DNA of 64,000 bases, from NCBI RefSeq assembly GCF_008329525.1, contig NZ_NPKQ01000001.1:806001-870000 (forward strand), read 5' to 3'. This document shows positions 1 to 11,112 of this stretch, piece by piece; within the stretch, counting starts at the first letter, position 1, and every line of letters starts with the position of its first letter. A program made the translations under genes and the position numbers. The notes under the pieces were generated by a model, which saw only the letters and a program-made list of their open reading frames with translations, was not told the origin of the DNA and ran no database searches. The DNA is from Tardiphaga sp. P9-11. GTDB taxonomy: Bacteria > Pseudomonadota > Alphaproteobacteria > Rhizobiales > Xanthobacteraceae.

Positions 1-2204
1 GGGTCAACTGGGGCAATTATGATCTCGTTGTCATCGACGAGTCCCATAATTTCCGGAACAACGATATCTATAAGGATCGGGAGACCCGCTATCAAAAGTT
101 GATGAACAAAGTCATTCGTGAAGGGGTGAAGACCAAGGTTCTCATGCTGTCGGCAACGCCGGTCAACAATCGCTTCAACGATCTACGCAATCAGCTGGCC
201 CTTGCCTACGAGGGGGAGTCGGACACCCTCAGCCAGAATTTGAAGGCAAAGACTGGTGTTGAGGAGATTTTCCGGCGCGCCCAAAAGGCGTTCAACGCTT
301 GGACCGACCTGCCGTCTGAAGAACGCACGGCATCGGCGATCCTCAAAGCACTCGATTTCGACTTCTTCGAACTGCTCGATGCGGTGACGATCGCCAGGTC
401 ACGCAAGCACATCGAGACCTTTTACGATACCAAGGACATCGGAAAGTTCCCGCAGCGCCGCAAGCCGCTGTCATATCAATGCCCGATTACCCACCGTGCC
501 GACGTGCTCGGGCTCAACGATATTTTCGGTCGCCTCTCGATGCTAAAGCTCGCCGTATACGCTCCCATCGGTTACATCTTGCCGAGCCGCCTGCGGAAAT
601 ATGAAGAGATTTACGACACCCAGGTGGAGGGTGGGCGAGGCAAGCTGCGCCAGGTCGATCGCGAGCGGAGCCTGCAGGCGCTTATGACCACGAACCTTCT
701 GAAGCGACTGGAGAGTTCGGTCGAAGCATTTCGGCTCACCCTGCAAGCGCTTAGCGGCAATATTACCCGGACGTTGAAGGCCATCATCGAATTTGAGCGA
801 TCCGGTGGAACTCAGACCGTCAGCGACTATCTGACGGATGTTTCCTCGGACGAGGAGGATGATGATCTGGGCAGTGTTGATGAGTTCACCGTCGGCAAGA
901 AGGTGCAGATAAGCTTGTCGGACATGGACGTTCCGTCCTGGAAGCACGATCTGGAAGCGGATCTGTTTCTGATCCGCGAGCTGACTGCCTCAATGGAATT
1001 GGTTGGCCCTAAGGACGATGCGAAACTGCAGCATCTGAAGAGCATCATTTCCGACAAACTGGCCGAGCCGCTTAATCCGGGAAACCGGAAGGTCATCATA
1101 TTTACGGCCTTCGCCGACACAGCCAACTACCTCTATGCTAATCTTGCGCAGGCCTTTCTGCATTCGAACGGCATTCATACCGGGAAGGTGACGGGCTCGG
1201 AGTCGCCAAAGACGACGTTGAAGAAGAGCTATGATTTTCAGTCGGTTCTCACGCTCTTCTCTCCAAGGTCCAAGGAGAAGCACCTGATCCTGCCGGAGGA
1301 GCCTGCAGAGCTCGATATCCTAATTGGCACCGATTGTATTTCGGAAGGCCAAAATCTTCAGGACTGCGACTATCTCGTCAACTACGACATTCACTGGAAT
1401 CCAGTGCGCATTATCCAGCGCTTCGGACGTATCGACCGCATTGGTTCATTGAACGGCCAGATTCAGCTTGTCAACTATTGGCCAGACATCTCGCTCGATG
1501 AATATATTAATCTCAAAGAGCGCGTCGAAAATCGGATGATGATCGCGGACGTCACGGCGACTGGCGATGATAACGTGCTCACGGCCAAGAGCAGCGATAT
1601 TGCTTATCGCAAGGAGCAGCTTCAACGCCTCAAGGAGGAGGTGATTGAGCTGGAGGATGTGCGGACGGGTATTTCGATCACGGATCTCGGTCTCAACGAT
1701 TTTCGGATGGATTTATTGAACTACATTAAAACCAATGGTGAGCTGGATAAACTGCCGAGCGGCATGCATGCCGTGGTTCCAGCGAACCCGTCCGTGGGTC
1801 TGGTGTCCGGCGTGGTTTTCGCACTTAAAAACATTCACGACAGTGTGAACATTAATCAGCAGAACCGCCTACATCCCTATTATCTCGTTTATGTCGGCAA
1901 CGATGGCCAGATCGTGGTTGACCACACCGAGGTCAAACGGTTGCTTGACCTAATCCGTTCAAGCTGCAAGGGGCGCCCCAATCCCGTTCAGGAAGTGTGT
2001 CGTCTGTTCAACGAGAGGACGCAGGACGGTCGCAAGATGGAGCAATGCTCCAACCTGCTGAGTGCGGCGATCCGGTCGATGATTGACGTAAAAGAAGAGA
2101 AGGACCTCGACAGTCTGTTCAGTGGCGGTCGGACGTCGGCCTTGGTTCACACCATCGCCGGCCTCGATGATTTTGAGCTAATCGCATTCCTTGTGATCGA
2201 GTGA
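1..2204 (+). CDS. SNF2-type helicase of type III RM operon, 5' truncated by window edge
   Basis: Superfamily 2 helicase whose N-terminal part, including Walker A, lies before the window; the open frame runs in from base 3 with no start. Visible from the first codons are VVIDESHNF (the DExH box, motif II) and, 35 residues later, LSATPVNN (motif III). A helicase C-terminal domain lies near residues 360-500, with IIFTAFADTA, a TDCISEGQNLQ motif V and QRFGRIDRIGS motif VI. The stop overlaps the next gene's GTG by four bases (GTGA), so they are translationally coupled. Helicases of this kind often sit beside DUF4391 and type III mod/res genes, which is the arrangement here. They probably translocate on DNA as an extra restriction or defence component, but the exact role is inference. 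The methionine at 99 is internal and is not the true start. Confidence 0.9.
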   Translation, partial: VNWGNYDLVVIDESHNFRNNDIYKDRETRYQKLMNKVIREGVKTKVLMLSATPVNNRFNDLRNQLALAYEGESDTLSQNLKAKTGVEEIFRRAQKAFNAWTDLPSEERTASAILKALDFDFFELLDAVTIARSRKHIETFYDTKDIGKFPQRRKPLSYQCPITHRADVLGLNDIFGRLSMLKLAVYAPIGYILPSRLRKYEEIYDTQVEGGRGKLRQVDRERSLQALMTTNLLKRLESSVEAFRLTLQALSGNITRTLKAIIEFERSGGTQTVSDYLTDVSSDEEDDDLGSVDEFTVGKKVQISLSDMDVPSWKHDLEADLFLIRELTASMELVGPKDDAKLQHLKSIISDKLAEPLNPGNRKVIIFTAFADTANYLYANLAQAFLHSNGIHTGKVTGSESPKTTLKKSYDFQSVLTLFSPRSKEKHLILPEEPAELDILIGTDCISEGQNLQDCDYLVNYDIHWNPVRIIQRFGRIDRIGSLNGQIQLVNYWPDISLDEYINLKERVENRMMIADVTATGDDNVLTAKSSDIAYRKEQLQRLKEEVIELEDVRTGISITDLGLNDFRMDLLNYIKTNGELDKLPSGMHAVVPANPSVGLVSGVVFALKNIHDSVNINQQNRLHPYYLVYVGNDGQIVVDHTEVKRLLDLIRSSCKGRPNPVQEVCRLFNERTQDGRKMEQCSNLLSAAIRSMIDVKEEKDLDSLFSGGRTSALVHTIAGLDDFELIAFLVIE

Positions 2205-2920
2205 GCGACGGGATGGCAGCTTTCTTCGACTACCCCAAGGGCGCCGCCTTCGGTCGTGTTGTCCCGAAGAGCAAGATTTATGAACACGCGGGTGCGAGCG
2301 CCGCGCTGAAAGACCTTTTCATTACCCAAGTCGATCAGATCGTCTGGAAGTACAAGCTGGCGCCAGAGACGATCAATCTCGCGGCGACGCGCTCCGTTTC
2401 AGAGATTCAGATTTTCAGCGTTAGCCTGCGTAGGGCGGATCTGGACCTCGACATGCTGCGCGCCATCGACCGCGCCATTCCGTTCCCCCTCATTTTCGAG
2501 CTGAGCTGGTCGGGAAAACAGAAGGTGATTGCAGCATTCAAGCGGCCGAACGAGGCGGACTCCTCCAAATGGGTGGTGAGCGAATATTTCGAGAGCGAGT
2601 GGGTCGACGAGGGGGCGCCTCGCCAATCGCTCCCCGTATCCCTCAATCTCGGTGCGCTCTACGAGCAATTGCTCGCCGCCTTGATGCCGGAACGGGCGGC
2701 TCCAGATGAGGACATCCAGGCGCGGGTTGCACGCATGGAAGCCGTCCGCGGCAAGATCCGCGAAATCGAGCGCATAAAAGTGCGATTGGACCGGGAAAAG
2801 CAGTTCAACAAGCGTGTGGCTATAAATTCCGAGCTACGCGCGGCCAAGCAGCAGTTGGTCGAACTTCAGCAAACTCGGCTCGCCGAGGCGGACAGTCGCC
2901 AGTCTACCGCCAGCGAGTAA
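2201..2920 (+). CDS. DUF4391 domain protein of type III RM operon
   Basis: A 239-residue protein with a GTG start overlapping the helicase stop (GTGA). It has the look of the DUF4391 family: an N-terminal globular part with FDYPKGAAFGRVVPKSKIY, a middle segment with LIFELSWSGKQKVIAAFKRP, and a charged C-terminal helix (about 165-235) likely to form a coiled coil. DUF4391 proteins are recurrent partners of a helicase plus type III Mod/Res. No catalytic residues are recognisable and no biochemical role is established to my knowledge; a bridging or specificity role in the complex is speculation. The mod gene starts 10 bases downstream, after an AAGGAAGAG ribosome site. Confidence 0.8.
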   Translation: MSDGMAAFFDYPKGAAFGRVVPKSKIYEHAGASAALKDLFITQVDQIVWKYKLAPETINLAATRSVSEIQIFSVSLRRADLDLDMLRAIDRAIPFPLIFELSWSGKQKVIAAFKRPNEADSSKWVVSEYFESEWVDEGAPRQSLPVSLNLGALYEQLLAALMPERAAPDEDIQARVARMEAVRGKIREIERIKVRLDREKQFNKRVAINSELRAAKQQLVELQQTRLAEADSRQSTASE

Positions 2921-2929
2921 AAGGAAGAG

Positions 2930-4858
2930 ATGATGGATAAGCTCAAAATGCACACCCCGGATCTGACGCAGGACAACATCGCCAAGGTTCGAGACCTATT
3001 TCCGGGTTGTGTGACCGAGGCCATGAATGAGACTGGAAAAGTTCGGCTTGCGGTAGACTTCGATCAACTCCGGCAGGAACTGAGCGACCATGTCGTTGAG
3101 GCAGAGGCTGAACGTTTCCGGCTCAACTGGCCTGGAAAGCGCGAGGCGCTATTGATCGCCAATAACTCGATAAACAAGACTGTTCGGCCAGTGCGTGACG
3201 GAAGTGTAAATTTCGAAAACACTCGAAATCTTTTCATCGAAGGTGACAATCTAGAGGTACTAAAGATACTTCAGGAAACCTACCTGGCCCAAGTAAAAAT
3301 GATTTATATTGACCCACCGTACAACACCGGCAGTGATTTTATTTACAAGGATAATTTTTCAGAGAATTCGAGCGACTTTCAGGCTCGCTCGGGTCAGCGC
3401 GATGACGAAGGGCTGCGCCTCGTCGCGAACACCGAGTCGAATGGGCGTTTTCATTCGAATTGGCTGTCAATGATGTACCCGCGCCTCCGTCTGGCGCGCA
3501 ATCTGCTTCGTGACGATGGCGTCATATTTATTTCTATTGACGACAGTGAAGTTCACAATCTCCGCAAGGTCTGCGACGAAATATACGGCGAAGATAATTT
3601 CATTGCCGAGATGATATGGGAAAGCGCCGGGAAAAATGATGCACGCCAAATCGGCGTAAATCACGAATATATACTTGTTTACGCAAAGAACCGATATGTA
3701 ACTAAACGCGAATGGACAATCGCAAAGGTCGGCGTTGAACCGATCATGCGGGAAGTCGCGCGATTAAACAAAGATTTCGGCGACAACTATGATGCGGCGT
3801 CAGACGCCATGGCCAATTGGTACAAGGCAAATAAATCTACGCCATCATACGCCCACCGGCGGTACCGTTACATCGATAAGAATGGTCTATACAAAGAAGA
3901 AAACCCAACTGCTCCTGGCGGGCGAAAAATTGACCTCAAGAACCCGGATACCGGGGAGACGATCAAACTGACCAAAGGACGTGGCTGGGGCTTCGATCAG
4001 ACCCAGTTCGACGAACTTGTTCGACAGGGTCGGATTAGCTTCATCTCGTCAGACAGCATCATGCTTCGCCTTTATCTTCACGAAACCGACACTGCCACCC
4101 CGCAAAGCGTTTTCTATCAGCCAACGCGATCAGCGTCAGAGCGTCTAAGCAAACTTCTAGGCTCGTCGAACTTTGACTTCCCCAAGGATGAAACGACCAT
4201 TCAAACTCTGGTCGAAATGGCGTCTGAAGGGGACGACGTTATTATGGATTTTTTCGCAGGCTCAGCAACCACAGCTCATGCTGTATTTGCTCAGAACGCG
4301 GCAGATGGGGGAAATCGCCGCTTTATTCTGATCCAAATTCCGGAACCAATCAAGGACGGTGAGTTCGCCACGATTGCCGAGTTGAGCAAAGAACGCATCC
4401 GTCGCGCTGGCGACAAGATCAAACGCGATAATGCGGATCGTCCAAATTTGGATGTAGGTTTCCGGATGTTGAAGATCGACGCCTCGAATATGAAGGATGT
4501 CTACTACCGTCCTGACGAGGTCAAGCAGGGCGACTTGCTTGCGGCAGTTGACAACATCAAAGCTGATCGAACCGCCGAAGATCTTCTTTTTCAAGTTCTG
4601 GTCGATTGGGGCGTTGACCTGACGCTGCCCATCCGTCGCGAGACGGCGTTGGGCAAGGCGGTGTTCTTCGTGGATAACAACGCCCTCGTCGCATGCTTTG
4701 AAACCGGCGTCACTGAGGATCTTGTCAAGGTGCTGGCCGGTCATCAACCTTTGCGCGTCGTCTTCCGCGACAATGGCTTTATCTCCGACGCGGTGAAGGT
4801 CAATGTTGAACAGATTTTTACGCAGCTGTCGCCCAGCACCGATGTGAAGTCGATTTGA
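2930..4858 (+). CDS. mod: Type III restriction-modification methyltransferase subunit (Mod)
   Basis: Site-specific DNA methyltransferase that would modify adenine and, with Res, recognise the target. The order of motifs is that of beta-class N6-adenine enzymes: the catalytic DPPYNTG at residues 128-134 comes before the AdoMet-binding [10 protein letters not shown] near residue 441. The target recognition domain should lie between them (about 160-430). That stretch is visibly richer in A+T than its neighbours, as expected for a specificity domain exchanged by recombination. Length (642) is normal for Mod. Res starts 10 bases after the stop. The recognition sequence cannot be read from the protein. 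An ATG at 2933 could replace the one at 2930. Confidence 0.95.
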   Translation: MMDKLKMHTPDLTQDNIAKVRDLFPGCVTEAMNETGKVRLAVDFDQLRQELSDHVVEAEAERFRLNWPGKREALLIANNSINKTVRPVRDGSVNFENTRNLFIEGDNLEVLKILQETYLAQVKMIYIDPPYNTGSDFIYKDNFSENSSDFQARSGQRDDEGLRLVANTESNGRFHSNWLSMMYPRLRLARNLLRDDGVIFISIDDSEVHNLRKVCDEIYGEDNFIAEMIWESAGKNDARQIGVNHEYILVYAKNRYVTKREWTIAKVGVEPIMREVARLNKDFGDNYDAASDAMANWYKANKSTPSYAHRRYRYIDKNGLYKEENPTAPGGRKIDLKNPDTGETIKLTKGRGWGFDQTQFDELVRQGRISFISSDSIMLRLYLHETDTATPQSVFYQPTRSASERLSKLLGSSNFDFPKDETTIQTLVEMASEGDDVIMDFFAGSATTAHAVFAQNAADGGNRRFILIQIPEPIKDGEFATIAELSKERIRRAGDKIKRDNADRPNLDVGFRMLKIDASNMKDVYYRPDEVKQGDLLAAVDNIKADRTAEDLLFQVLVDWGVDLTLPIRRETALGKAVFFVDNNALVACFETGVTEDLVKVLAGHQPLRVVFRDNGFISDAVKVNVEQIFTQLSPSTDVKSI

Positions 4859-4868
4859 GAGGCTGAAC

Positions 4869-7800
4869 ATGAAGCTGAAATTCAAAGTCCAGTCTTACCA
4901 GACGAGTGCGGTGGAATCTGTCGTCGATTGCTTCGCCGGCCAGCCATTGGTGAGCGGCACAAGCTATCGGATCGATCCCGGCCGGAAAGCGCAAGCCAGC
5001 GCCCTTGAGGAAGGGTTCAAGAACGCTGACCTCCAATTGGCTGACGGTCAGGTGCTGGCCACCGTCCGCGATGTGCAAAAGCGCCAGAACCTGCCGCTGT
5101 CTGACAAGCTGGTTGTCAGCGCGGGCTGCAAATTCAATCTCGATGTCGAAATGGAGACCGGTACGGGCAAGACTTATTGCTATATCAAGACCATCTTCGA
5201 GATGAACAAGCGCTATGGCTGGTCCAAGTTCATCATCATGGTGCCGTCCATCGCCATCCGCGAAGGCGTCTATAAGTCGCTTCAGATCACGGCCGACCAT
5301 TTCACTGAAAGCTACGGCAAGAAGGCCCGATTTTTCATCTACAATTCCAAGCGGCTCCACGAGCTGGAAAGCTTTTCGTCCGACGCCGGCATCAATGTTA
5401 TGGTCATCAACATCCAGGCGTTTGCCGCGAAGGGCGCGGACAATCGACGGATTTACGATGAGCTGGATGACTTCCAGTCACGCCGTCCGATCGATGTCAT
5501 CGCGTCGAACCGCCCCATCTTGATCCTCGACGAGCCTCAAAAGATGGAAGGCAGGGCGACGATTGAGGCCTTGCCGAAATTCAAGCCGCTGGCGATCCTG
5601 CGCTATTCGGCGACCCATAAGACGCAGCACAATCGCATCCATCGGCTCGACGCCCTTGATGCCTATAACCAGAAATTGGTGAAGAAGATTGCGGTGCGCG
5701 GCATTCAAACCCGCGGCCTCGCAGGGACGAATGCCTACCTCTATCTTGAAGCAATAGAGATTTCCAAAAAAGCGCCCGTCGCCCGGCTCGAGCTCGAGGT
5801 GCGGTTGAAGTCTGGCGAAATCAAGCGCCAGCTCAAACGGCTGGAGTTCCGGGACGACCTTTTCACAGAATCCGGGGAGTTGGATCAATACCGGGACGGG
5901 TTCACTATCTCCCAGATCGACTACAACAACGACACCGTCGAGTTCACCAATGGCATTGTGCTGAAAGCTGGTGAGGCGACGGGCGACGTATCTGAGCGTG
6001 ACATTCGACGGATCCAGATCCGTGAAACGATCAAGGCACATTTCGATAAGGAAAAGCAGCTTTTCGCGCAGGGCATCAAGGTGCTCTCGCTGTTCTTCAT
6101 CGATGAGGTGGTGAAGTACCGGGACTACAGCCAGGCCGATGAAAAGGGTGAGTACGCCCGCGTCTTCGAAGAGGAATATGGACTGCTCAAGGCGGAATAT
6201 CTGGATGAACTTGCGCTGGATAATGAGAAGTATCGCGCCTTCCTTGAACGCGACCCGATCTCCAAGGTCCATGAGGGCTATTTCGCGATCGACAAGCAGA
6301 AGCGTCTGGTCGATCCCGACATCAAGAAAACTGGCGAGGACAAGGGGCTCTCTGACGATACGGACGCCTATGATCTGATTCTGAAGAACAAGGAGCGCCT
6401 GCTGTCGCAAGACGAACCAGTGCGTTTCATCTTTTCGCACTCGGCGCTCCGCGAGGGTTGGGATAATCCAAATGTCTTCGTCATGTGCATGCTCAAGCAC
6501 AGCGACAATATGATTTCGCGTCGCCAGGAGGTGGGCCGCGGCCTGCGGTTGTCGGTCAATCAGAACGGCGATCGCATGGATCAACTGGCTATCGTTCACG
6601 ACATCAATGTGCTGACCGTCGTCGCCAGCGAGAGCTACAAGGACTTCGTCGCCGGCCTGCAAAAGGAGATCGCTGAGACGCTTTCCTCTAGGCCACGAAA
6701 GGCGACGGAGGCCTTTTTCACGGGCAAGACGTTTGCCACCGCCACTGGCCCCGTCGAAGTCAGTCCGGCTCTCGCCAAGCAAATCTATCGGTATCTCGTG
6801 AAGAACGATTATACCGATGACTCCGATCAGATCGCCAGCGCGTACCATGAAGCCCAGGCGACAGGAACGCTCGCTACGTTGCCTGACGAACTGAAGCCAT
6901 ACGCCGACCACGTATTCCAGCTGATCGAAAGCGTGTTCAGTGACGCTCAGTTGCCGAAGATTGACGACGGCCGCAAGCCAAAGACCAATCCGCTAAACGC
7001 CAATTTCGACAAGAAGGAATTCCAGGCGCTGTGGTCGCGGATCAACCAGAGGGCGGTCTACCGGGTCGAGTTCGATTCCGACGAACTTGTCCGCAAGTGT
7101 GTGGGCGCGTTGGACAGCCAACTGAGGGTGACGCCGCTGCAATATACGGTTCAGACGGGCATCCAGGCTGACGAAGTTGCCGATGAGCAGCTAAGGTCTG
7201 GCGACGGGTTTCAAGTCACCAACACCGCGACCGAGCGGGGCGGCTCCGTCTATTCGCTTGTGAAATACGACTTGATCGGAAAAATTGGCGAACTTGTGCA
7301 GCTTACGCGCACGACAGTAGCGGAAATCCTGACAGGAATTGCACCGGCCGTGTTCGGTCAGTTCAAGGAAAATCCCGAGCATTTCATCTCGGAGGCGTCC
7401 CGGATCATCGCCGAGCAGAAGGCGACAATGGTGATCGAGCGCCTTGCCTACAACGGCCTGACCGAGCGGTATGACGTTGATATCTTCACCGCCAATCAGA
7501 CCGGGCAAGATTTCTCGAAGGCAAGCGCCAAGCTCAAGAATCACATTTATGATTATGTGGTAACTGATTCCGATGTCGAAAGGCGCTTTGTCGCTGATCT
7601 CGACACCAGCAATGAAGTGGTGGTCTACGCGAAGCTGCCCCGCGGTTTCCTGATCCCGACGCCGGTTGGTGATTACAACCCCGATTGGGCGATTTCTTTC
7701 AAACAAGGAAGCGTCAAACACATCTATTTTGTGGCTGAGACGAAAGGCACGATGTCATCCATGAAATTACGTGAGATCGAGAACATCAAAATCGCATGCG

Positions 7801-7910
7801 CGCGGAAGTTCTTTGATGAGATTGGTCGCAGGATTTCTGAGGTTCGCGTGAAGTACGATATCGTGACTGACTACGCAAAGCTTATGGATATCGTAGGACG
7901 CGCTGCCTGA
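4869..7910 (+). CDS. res: Type III restriction endonuclease subunit (Res)
   Basis: ATP-dependent restriction subunit that translocates on DNA and cleaves near the Mod target. Motifs run in the expected order: Walker A METGTGKT near residues 95-102, a DEPQ motif II near 220, YSATHKTQ motif [16 protein letters not shown] motif V and [12 protein letters not shown] motif VI. A PD-(D/E)XK nuclease follows near the C-terminus (NPDW at about 937, then FVAETKG around 953-959). At 1013 residues it is full length with every key motif intact, so the system looks functional. It is the last gene of the helicase-DUF4391-mod-res operon. Confidence 0.95.
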   Translation: MKLKFKVQSYQTSAVESVVDCFAGQPLVSGTSYRIDPGRKAQASALEEGFKNADLQLADGQVLATVRDVQKRQNLPLSDKLVVSAGCKFNLDVEMETGTGKTYCYIKTIFEMNKRYGWSKFIIMVPSIAIREGVYKSLQITADHFTESYGKKARFFIYNSKRLHELESFSSDAGINVMVINIQAFAAKGADNRRIYDELDDFQSRRPIDVIASNRPILILDEPQKMEGRATIEALPKFKPLAILRYSATHKTQHNRIHRLDALDAYNQKLVKKIAVRGIQTRGLAGTNAYLYLEAIEISKKAPVARLELEVRLKSGEIKRQLKRLEFRDDLFTESGELDQYRDGFTISQIDYNNDTVEFTNGIVLKAGEATGDVSERDIRRIQIRETIKAHFDKEKQLFAQGIKVLSLFFIDEVVKYRDYSQADEKGEYARVFEEEYGLLKAEYLDELALDNEKYRAFLERDPISKVHEGYFAIDKQKRLVDPDIKKTGEDKGLSDDTDAYDLILKNKERLLSQDEPVRFIFSHSALREGWDNPNVFVMCMLKHSDNMISRRQEVGRGLRLSVNQNGDRMDQLAIVHDINVLTVVASESYKDFVAGLQKEIAETLSSRPRKATEAFFTGKTFATATGPVEVSPALAKQIYRYLVKNDYTDDSDQIASAYHEAQATGTLATLPDELKPYADHVFQLIESVFSDAQLPKIDDGRKPKTNPLNANFDKKEFQALWSRINQRAVYRVEFDSDELVRKCVGALDSQLRVTPLQYTVQTGIQADEVADEQLRSGDGFQVTNTATERGGSVYSLVKYDLIGKIGELVQLTRTTVAEILTGIAPAVFGQFKENPEHFISEASRIIAEQKATMVIERLAYNGLTERYDVDIFTANQTGQDFSKASAKLKNHIYDYVVTDSDVERRFVADLDTSNEVVVYAKLPRGFLIPTPVGDYNPDWAISFKQGSVKHIYFVAETKGTMSSMKLREIENIKIACARKFFDEIGRRISEVRVKYDIVTDYAKLMDIVGRAA

Positions 7911-8457
7911 CGCGTGTCGTGATAGCTGGCATGTTTCTGCCGTTGGCTGACACTTTGTTTGGAATGAAATACGAAGAATGATGTCACCCCTTGAAGAATG
8001 CCGACCACCCGAAACAGGAAGTTTCGCTTGATGCAGAGCTGACACATGCGCCATCGCTTGTGTATGGGCGTATGCAAATTGACGAGCTTATTATCGGAAA
8101 CCCCAGGCGTAAGTCTGGTCGCGTCCTACGGTAACGCCGGGGACCGCAGCCATGAGTAGACAATATCGGTTGGGTCGGCCACTGACTGACTTCTTCCATA
8201 ACAACTGATGTGCGAATCGTGGGCGTTGCTGCTTGCGACGAGATGGTTGGAATATTGGGCGCAGCCGCTGGCGCTATCCGACCGATGCATCTGGCTATCT
8301 GGAAACAAGCGAGCGCCGCTCGACGCTGGTAGACGAATTACCTACAACGAAAGGTAGTGATGATTCGCGCCTTCTTTTGTAAAGAGAAGGGGCTTAACCG
8401 GGCCAGTGAGCTTGGGGACACGCTGCAAGTCTTTGCTTGTGGCCAGGGGGCGAGACA
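7911..8457. other. Intergenic stretch between RM operon and AddB-like gene
   Basis: About 550 bases with no supportable gene. Short open frames occur on both strands, including a 47-codon TTG-started frame at 7991-8134, but none has a convincing ribosome site or recognisable family. The promoter for the AddB/AddA-like pair should lie here. No clear terminator hairpin with a T-run follows the res stop. Confidence 0.5.
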
Positions 8458-11112
8458 ATGTCTGCGTTGCGGCGAAGCGTAGTCGTGCATACGAACTTGG
8501 CAGGCCACATGTTGCGCGTCCAATTCGCTCGACGAAGCGAAAATGGCGTGCAAGTTCTGACCATGGGTCAGTTGGTCGCCCGCCTGGCAGGCGGGGTGCT
8601 GCGGCCGGTTGATCCGGATGTCCTGCTCGAGACAGCGCGTGAGGCGCTTCCCGCGGTAAGCATGGGAGAACTCGAGCCCATCAAGGGTCTACCGGGCATG
8701 CCGAGCGCGGTCGCCGGCACGCTCGACAAAGTCTGGCGCGCTGATGTTTGGCTCGCCGAGTTTGATCATCCCCGCCTAGCTGCATTGGCTCGCCTGGAGG
8801 AGGAGATCGTGGGCCGCTTGCCCGCCTCTATGAGGAGGCCCTCAGAGCTGGTCGACTTGGCGTCGCGGCGCCTTGAGCTCGCAACGACCTTGATCGGTCC
8901 TGTGGAGGTTCACGGCCATAGCGAGATGTCGCCGTGCTGGAGGCCATTCCTCACGCTGTTGGCCGAAGTGGTCCCGGTGAAATGGGTGGCGGGAGCGCGT
9001 CACGTGCCGACATGGCTGACGGCGACAAAGGTCGTCGTCGAAACGGCGAAGGCCTCGGGGGCCCCCGTTGCTGTGCGGTCTTGCGCGAATCAGCAGCACG
9101 AGGTCATCGAGGCGTTCCGGTGGGTGCGCTCCTTGCTGGCCGGAGGGACGCCCGCATCGGACATCGCGATCGTCGCTTCAAGCCCGGGCGACTATGACGA
9201 TCACGTGTTTGCTCAAGCCTCCGACAGCGCTCTTCCGGTCCATTTCGTGCACGGCGTAAAGGCCGTGACGGTGGCCGACGGACAGGCGGTCGCCGCACTC
9301 GGCGAGATACTGCTGAAAGGCATCTCCCAGGAACGTTTGAAGCGATATCTTTCGCTGGCAAAGGGCGCCCCGGCGCTTCACGCGTTGTTACGCGAATGGT
9401 CTCGTCTTGTTCCTTCTGATGCGCCGCTGACGACTTTGAAGCGATGGGAGGGCGCGTTCAAACGTGTCGATCCGTCGGATTGGCCAGATGGGCATAACCG
9501 TTCCGCGGAAGTGATGGACGTGCTGCGCCTGCTCGCCGGAGGGGCGGACCGCGCCGGGGAAGTCGGAGAGACTTTGCTCGCCGGCACCCAGAAGTCTCTA
9601 TGGGGAAGGGCACTCTTGGATGGTCCGGCAGCGGCGCTTCCGGTCACATTGGGCAGATTGCGGGTGGACGACGGTGTCGAACCTGCATCGAACGTCCTGT
9701 GGACCTCGGCCATCGCGCTCGCGTCGTCGCCCCGGCCGAACGTCTGGCTTCTGGGCCTGAACGCGGGCAGTTGGCCACGCCGCATATCGGAAGATCGGCT
9801 CATACCGGATCACGTCCTTTCGATCGAGAGACTGGACCCGCTTCCCGTGGCCGATGGCGACAGGCGCGATTTCACCACGATCGTCGCCAGTGCCACGAAT
9901 GTGGTGACGTCCTTCAGCAGACGCGACGTGGGAGGCCGGTTGCTGGGGCGGTCACCGTTGATTTCGGCGATAAAAGACCTTCACCTCGATCGTGCACGCA
10001 CTCCCGAGCATGCTTTTAGCGAGGCGGACCGCCTGCTCGCCCGGACCCAGGAATTCGCGGGCATGCCTATCGCGGTGTCCGGCCTCGGTTGTTGGCGGGA
10101 TTGGTACCGCGACGATTTAACCCCTCATGACGGACTGATCGCACCGGGACACGAACGGCTGCGCAAGCTGTTCGAACGGCCGATGTCGGCGACTTCCTTG
10201 AAGCTGCTTCTGCGCGATCCGTTACGTTTCGTGTGGCGTTACGCGCTCGGCTGGAGGGCTCCGGAAGAAGCCGACGAACCTCTGTCGTTCAGCCCGCTTC
10301 ACTTTGGCAATCTGGTTCACGCATCGCTCCGCGGCGCGGTCGACCAGTTGGAAGCTGCAGGAGGATTGGCGGGCGCGGGCCGGGCGGAGTTGAGCGCCGC
10401 CATCGATTCTGCCCTGGCCGCCGCCGCCTCGGATTGGGAGAGCCAACTGCCAATTCCGCCCGATGTGATCTGGCGGGATGCGATCGACGGAGCGCGCTCG
10501 GTCTCGCTGGCGGCGCTTTCCTATTCGTTTCCCCATCTGCCGGGACAGCGGACATGGACGGAGATCCCGTTCGGCAAGCCCGATATCCATGACGACGGCG
10601 TGCGGGATCTCCCGTGGAAGCGCGAGGCGCCGGTCGAGATGCCAGGCACCAAGCTCAGGATCGAAGGCCTGATTGATCGCCTCGATCTCTCCGAGGACCA
10701 GAAGAACGCGCGCGTGATCGACTACAAGACCGGCAAGTTGAACAAGAAGATGTCGGAGACGACGATCAAAGGCGGCAGTGAATTGCAAAGGTGCCTCTAC
10801 GCCTTTGCGGTCAAGGTGCTCATCGGCGGCGGCGTAGCCATCGATTCCGCCCTTCTGTTTCCGAAGGCGCCGGAAGGCGAGGGGCTCTATCCCCTGGATG
10901 ACGTCGATGCGGCCCTGACAAAGGTGGCCGCGGCTGCGGCGCTTGCGCATGACATGTTGATGTCGGGTTTCGCGGCGATCGGCACGGACGCGAAGGATAC
11001 GTACAACGACCTTGCGTTGGCGCTCCCAGCCAGCGCCGGCTATCTGCCCCGGAAGATGCCGCTCGCGCAGGCGCGCCTCGGACCAGCCGCCAACGTCTGG
11101 AGCGAGTCATGA
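8458..11112 (+). CDS. AddB-like PD-(D/E)XK nuclease
   Basis: An 884-residue protein resembling the AddB subunit of AddAB: a long inactive-helicase-like body followed by a RecB-type nuclease. The nuclease core is visible as EGLIDRLD (736-743), IDYKTGK (754-760, with D755 and K757) and a following QRCLYAF helix. It differs from canonical AddB in two ways seen directly. There is no Walker A at the N-terminus, and the iron-sulphur cysteines are missing: the usual CP-F segment reads RDPLRFVWRYALGW and the C-terminus has no cysteine. The start at the ATG at 8458 is chosen because AGGGGG lies seven bases upstream; a TTG at 8437 is open too. The stop overlaps the AddA-like start (ATGA). With its partner it probably forms a DNA end-processing or defence helicase-nuclease rather than the housekeeping recombination enzyme. 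Confidence 0.8.
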   Translation: MSALRRSVVVHTNLAGHMLRVQFARRSENGVQVLTMGQLVARLAGGVLRPVDPDVLLETAREALPAVSMGELEPIKGLPGMPSAVAGTLDKVWRADVWLAEFDHPRLAALARLEEEIVGRLPASMRRPSELVDLASRRLELATTLIGPVEVHGHSEMSPCWRPFLTLLAEVVPVKWVAGARHVPTWLTATKVVVETAKASGAPVAVRSCANQQHEVIEAFRWVRSLLAGGTPASDIAIVASSPGDYDDHVFAQASDSALPVHFVHGVKAVTVADGQAVAALGEILLKGISQERLKRYLSLAKGAPALHALLREWSRLVPSDAPLTTLKRWEGAFKRVDPSDWPDGHNRSAEVMDVLRLLAGGADRAGEVGETLLAGTQKSLWGRALLDGPAAALPVTLGRLRVDDGVEPASNVLWTSAIALASSPRPNVWLLGLNAGSWPRRISEDRLIPDHVLSIERLDPLPVADGDRRDFTTIVASATNVVTSFSRRDVGGRLLGRSPLISAIKDLHLDRARTPEHAFSEADRLLARTQEFAGMPIAVSGLGCWRDWYRDDLTPHDGLIAPGHERLRKLFERPMSATSLKLLLRDPLRFVWRYALGWRAPEEADEPLSFSPLHFGNLVHASLRGAVDQLEAAGGLAGAGRAELSAAIDSALAAAASDWESQLPIPPDVIWRDAIDGARSVSLAALSYSFPHLPGQRTWTEIPFGKPDIHDDGVRDLPWKREAPVEMPGTKLRIEGLIDRLDLSEDQKNARVIDYKTGKLNKKMSETTIKGGSELQRCLYAFAVKVLIGGGVAIDSALLFPKAPEGEGLYPLDDVDAALTKVAAAAALAHDMLMSGFAAIGTDAKDTYNDLALALPASAGYLPRKMPLAQARLGPAANVWSES

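Noticed and set aside
5478-6911. 477-codon open frame on the - strand inside res
   Set aside because: It is a shadow of a clearly real gene with all helicase and nuclease motifs; such frames are common at high GC.
7991-8134. 47-codon TTG-started open frame in the gap after res
   Set aside because: No ribosome site, no recognisable family and too short to support; possibly a degraded remnant.
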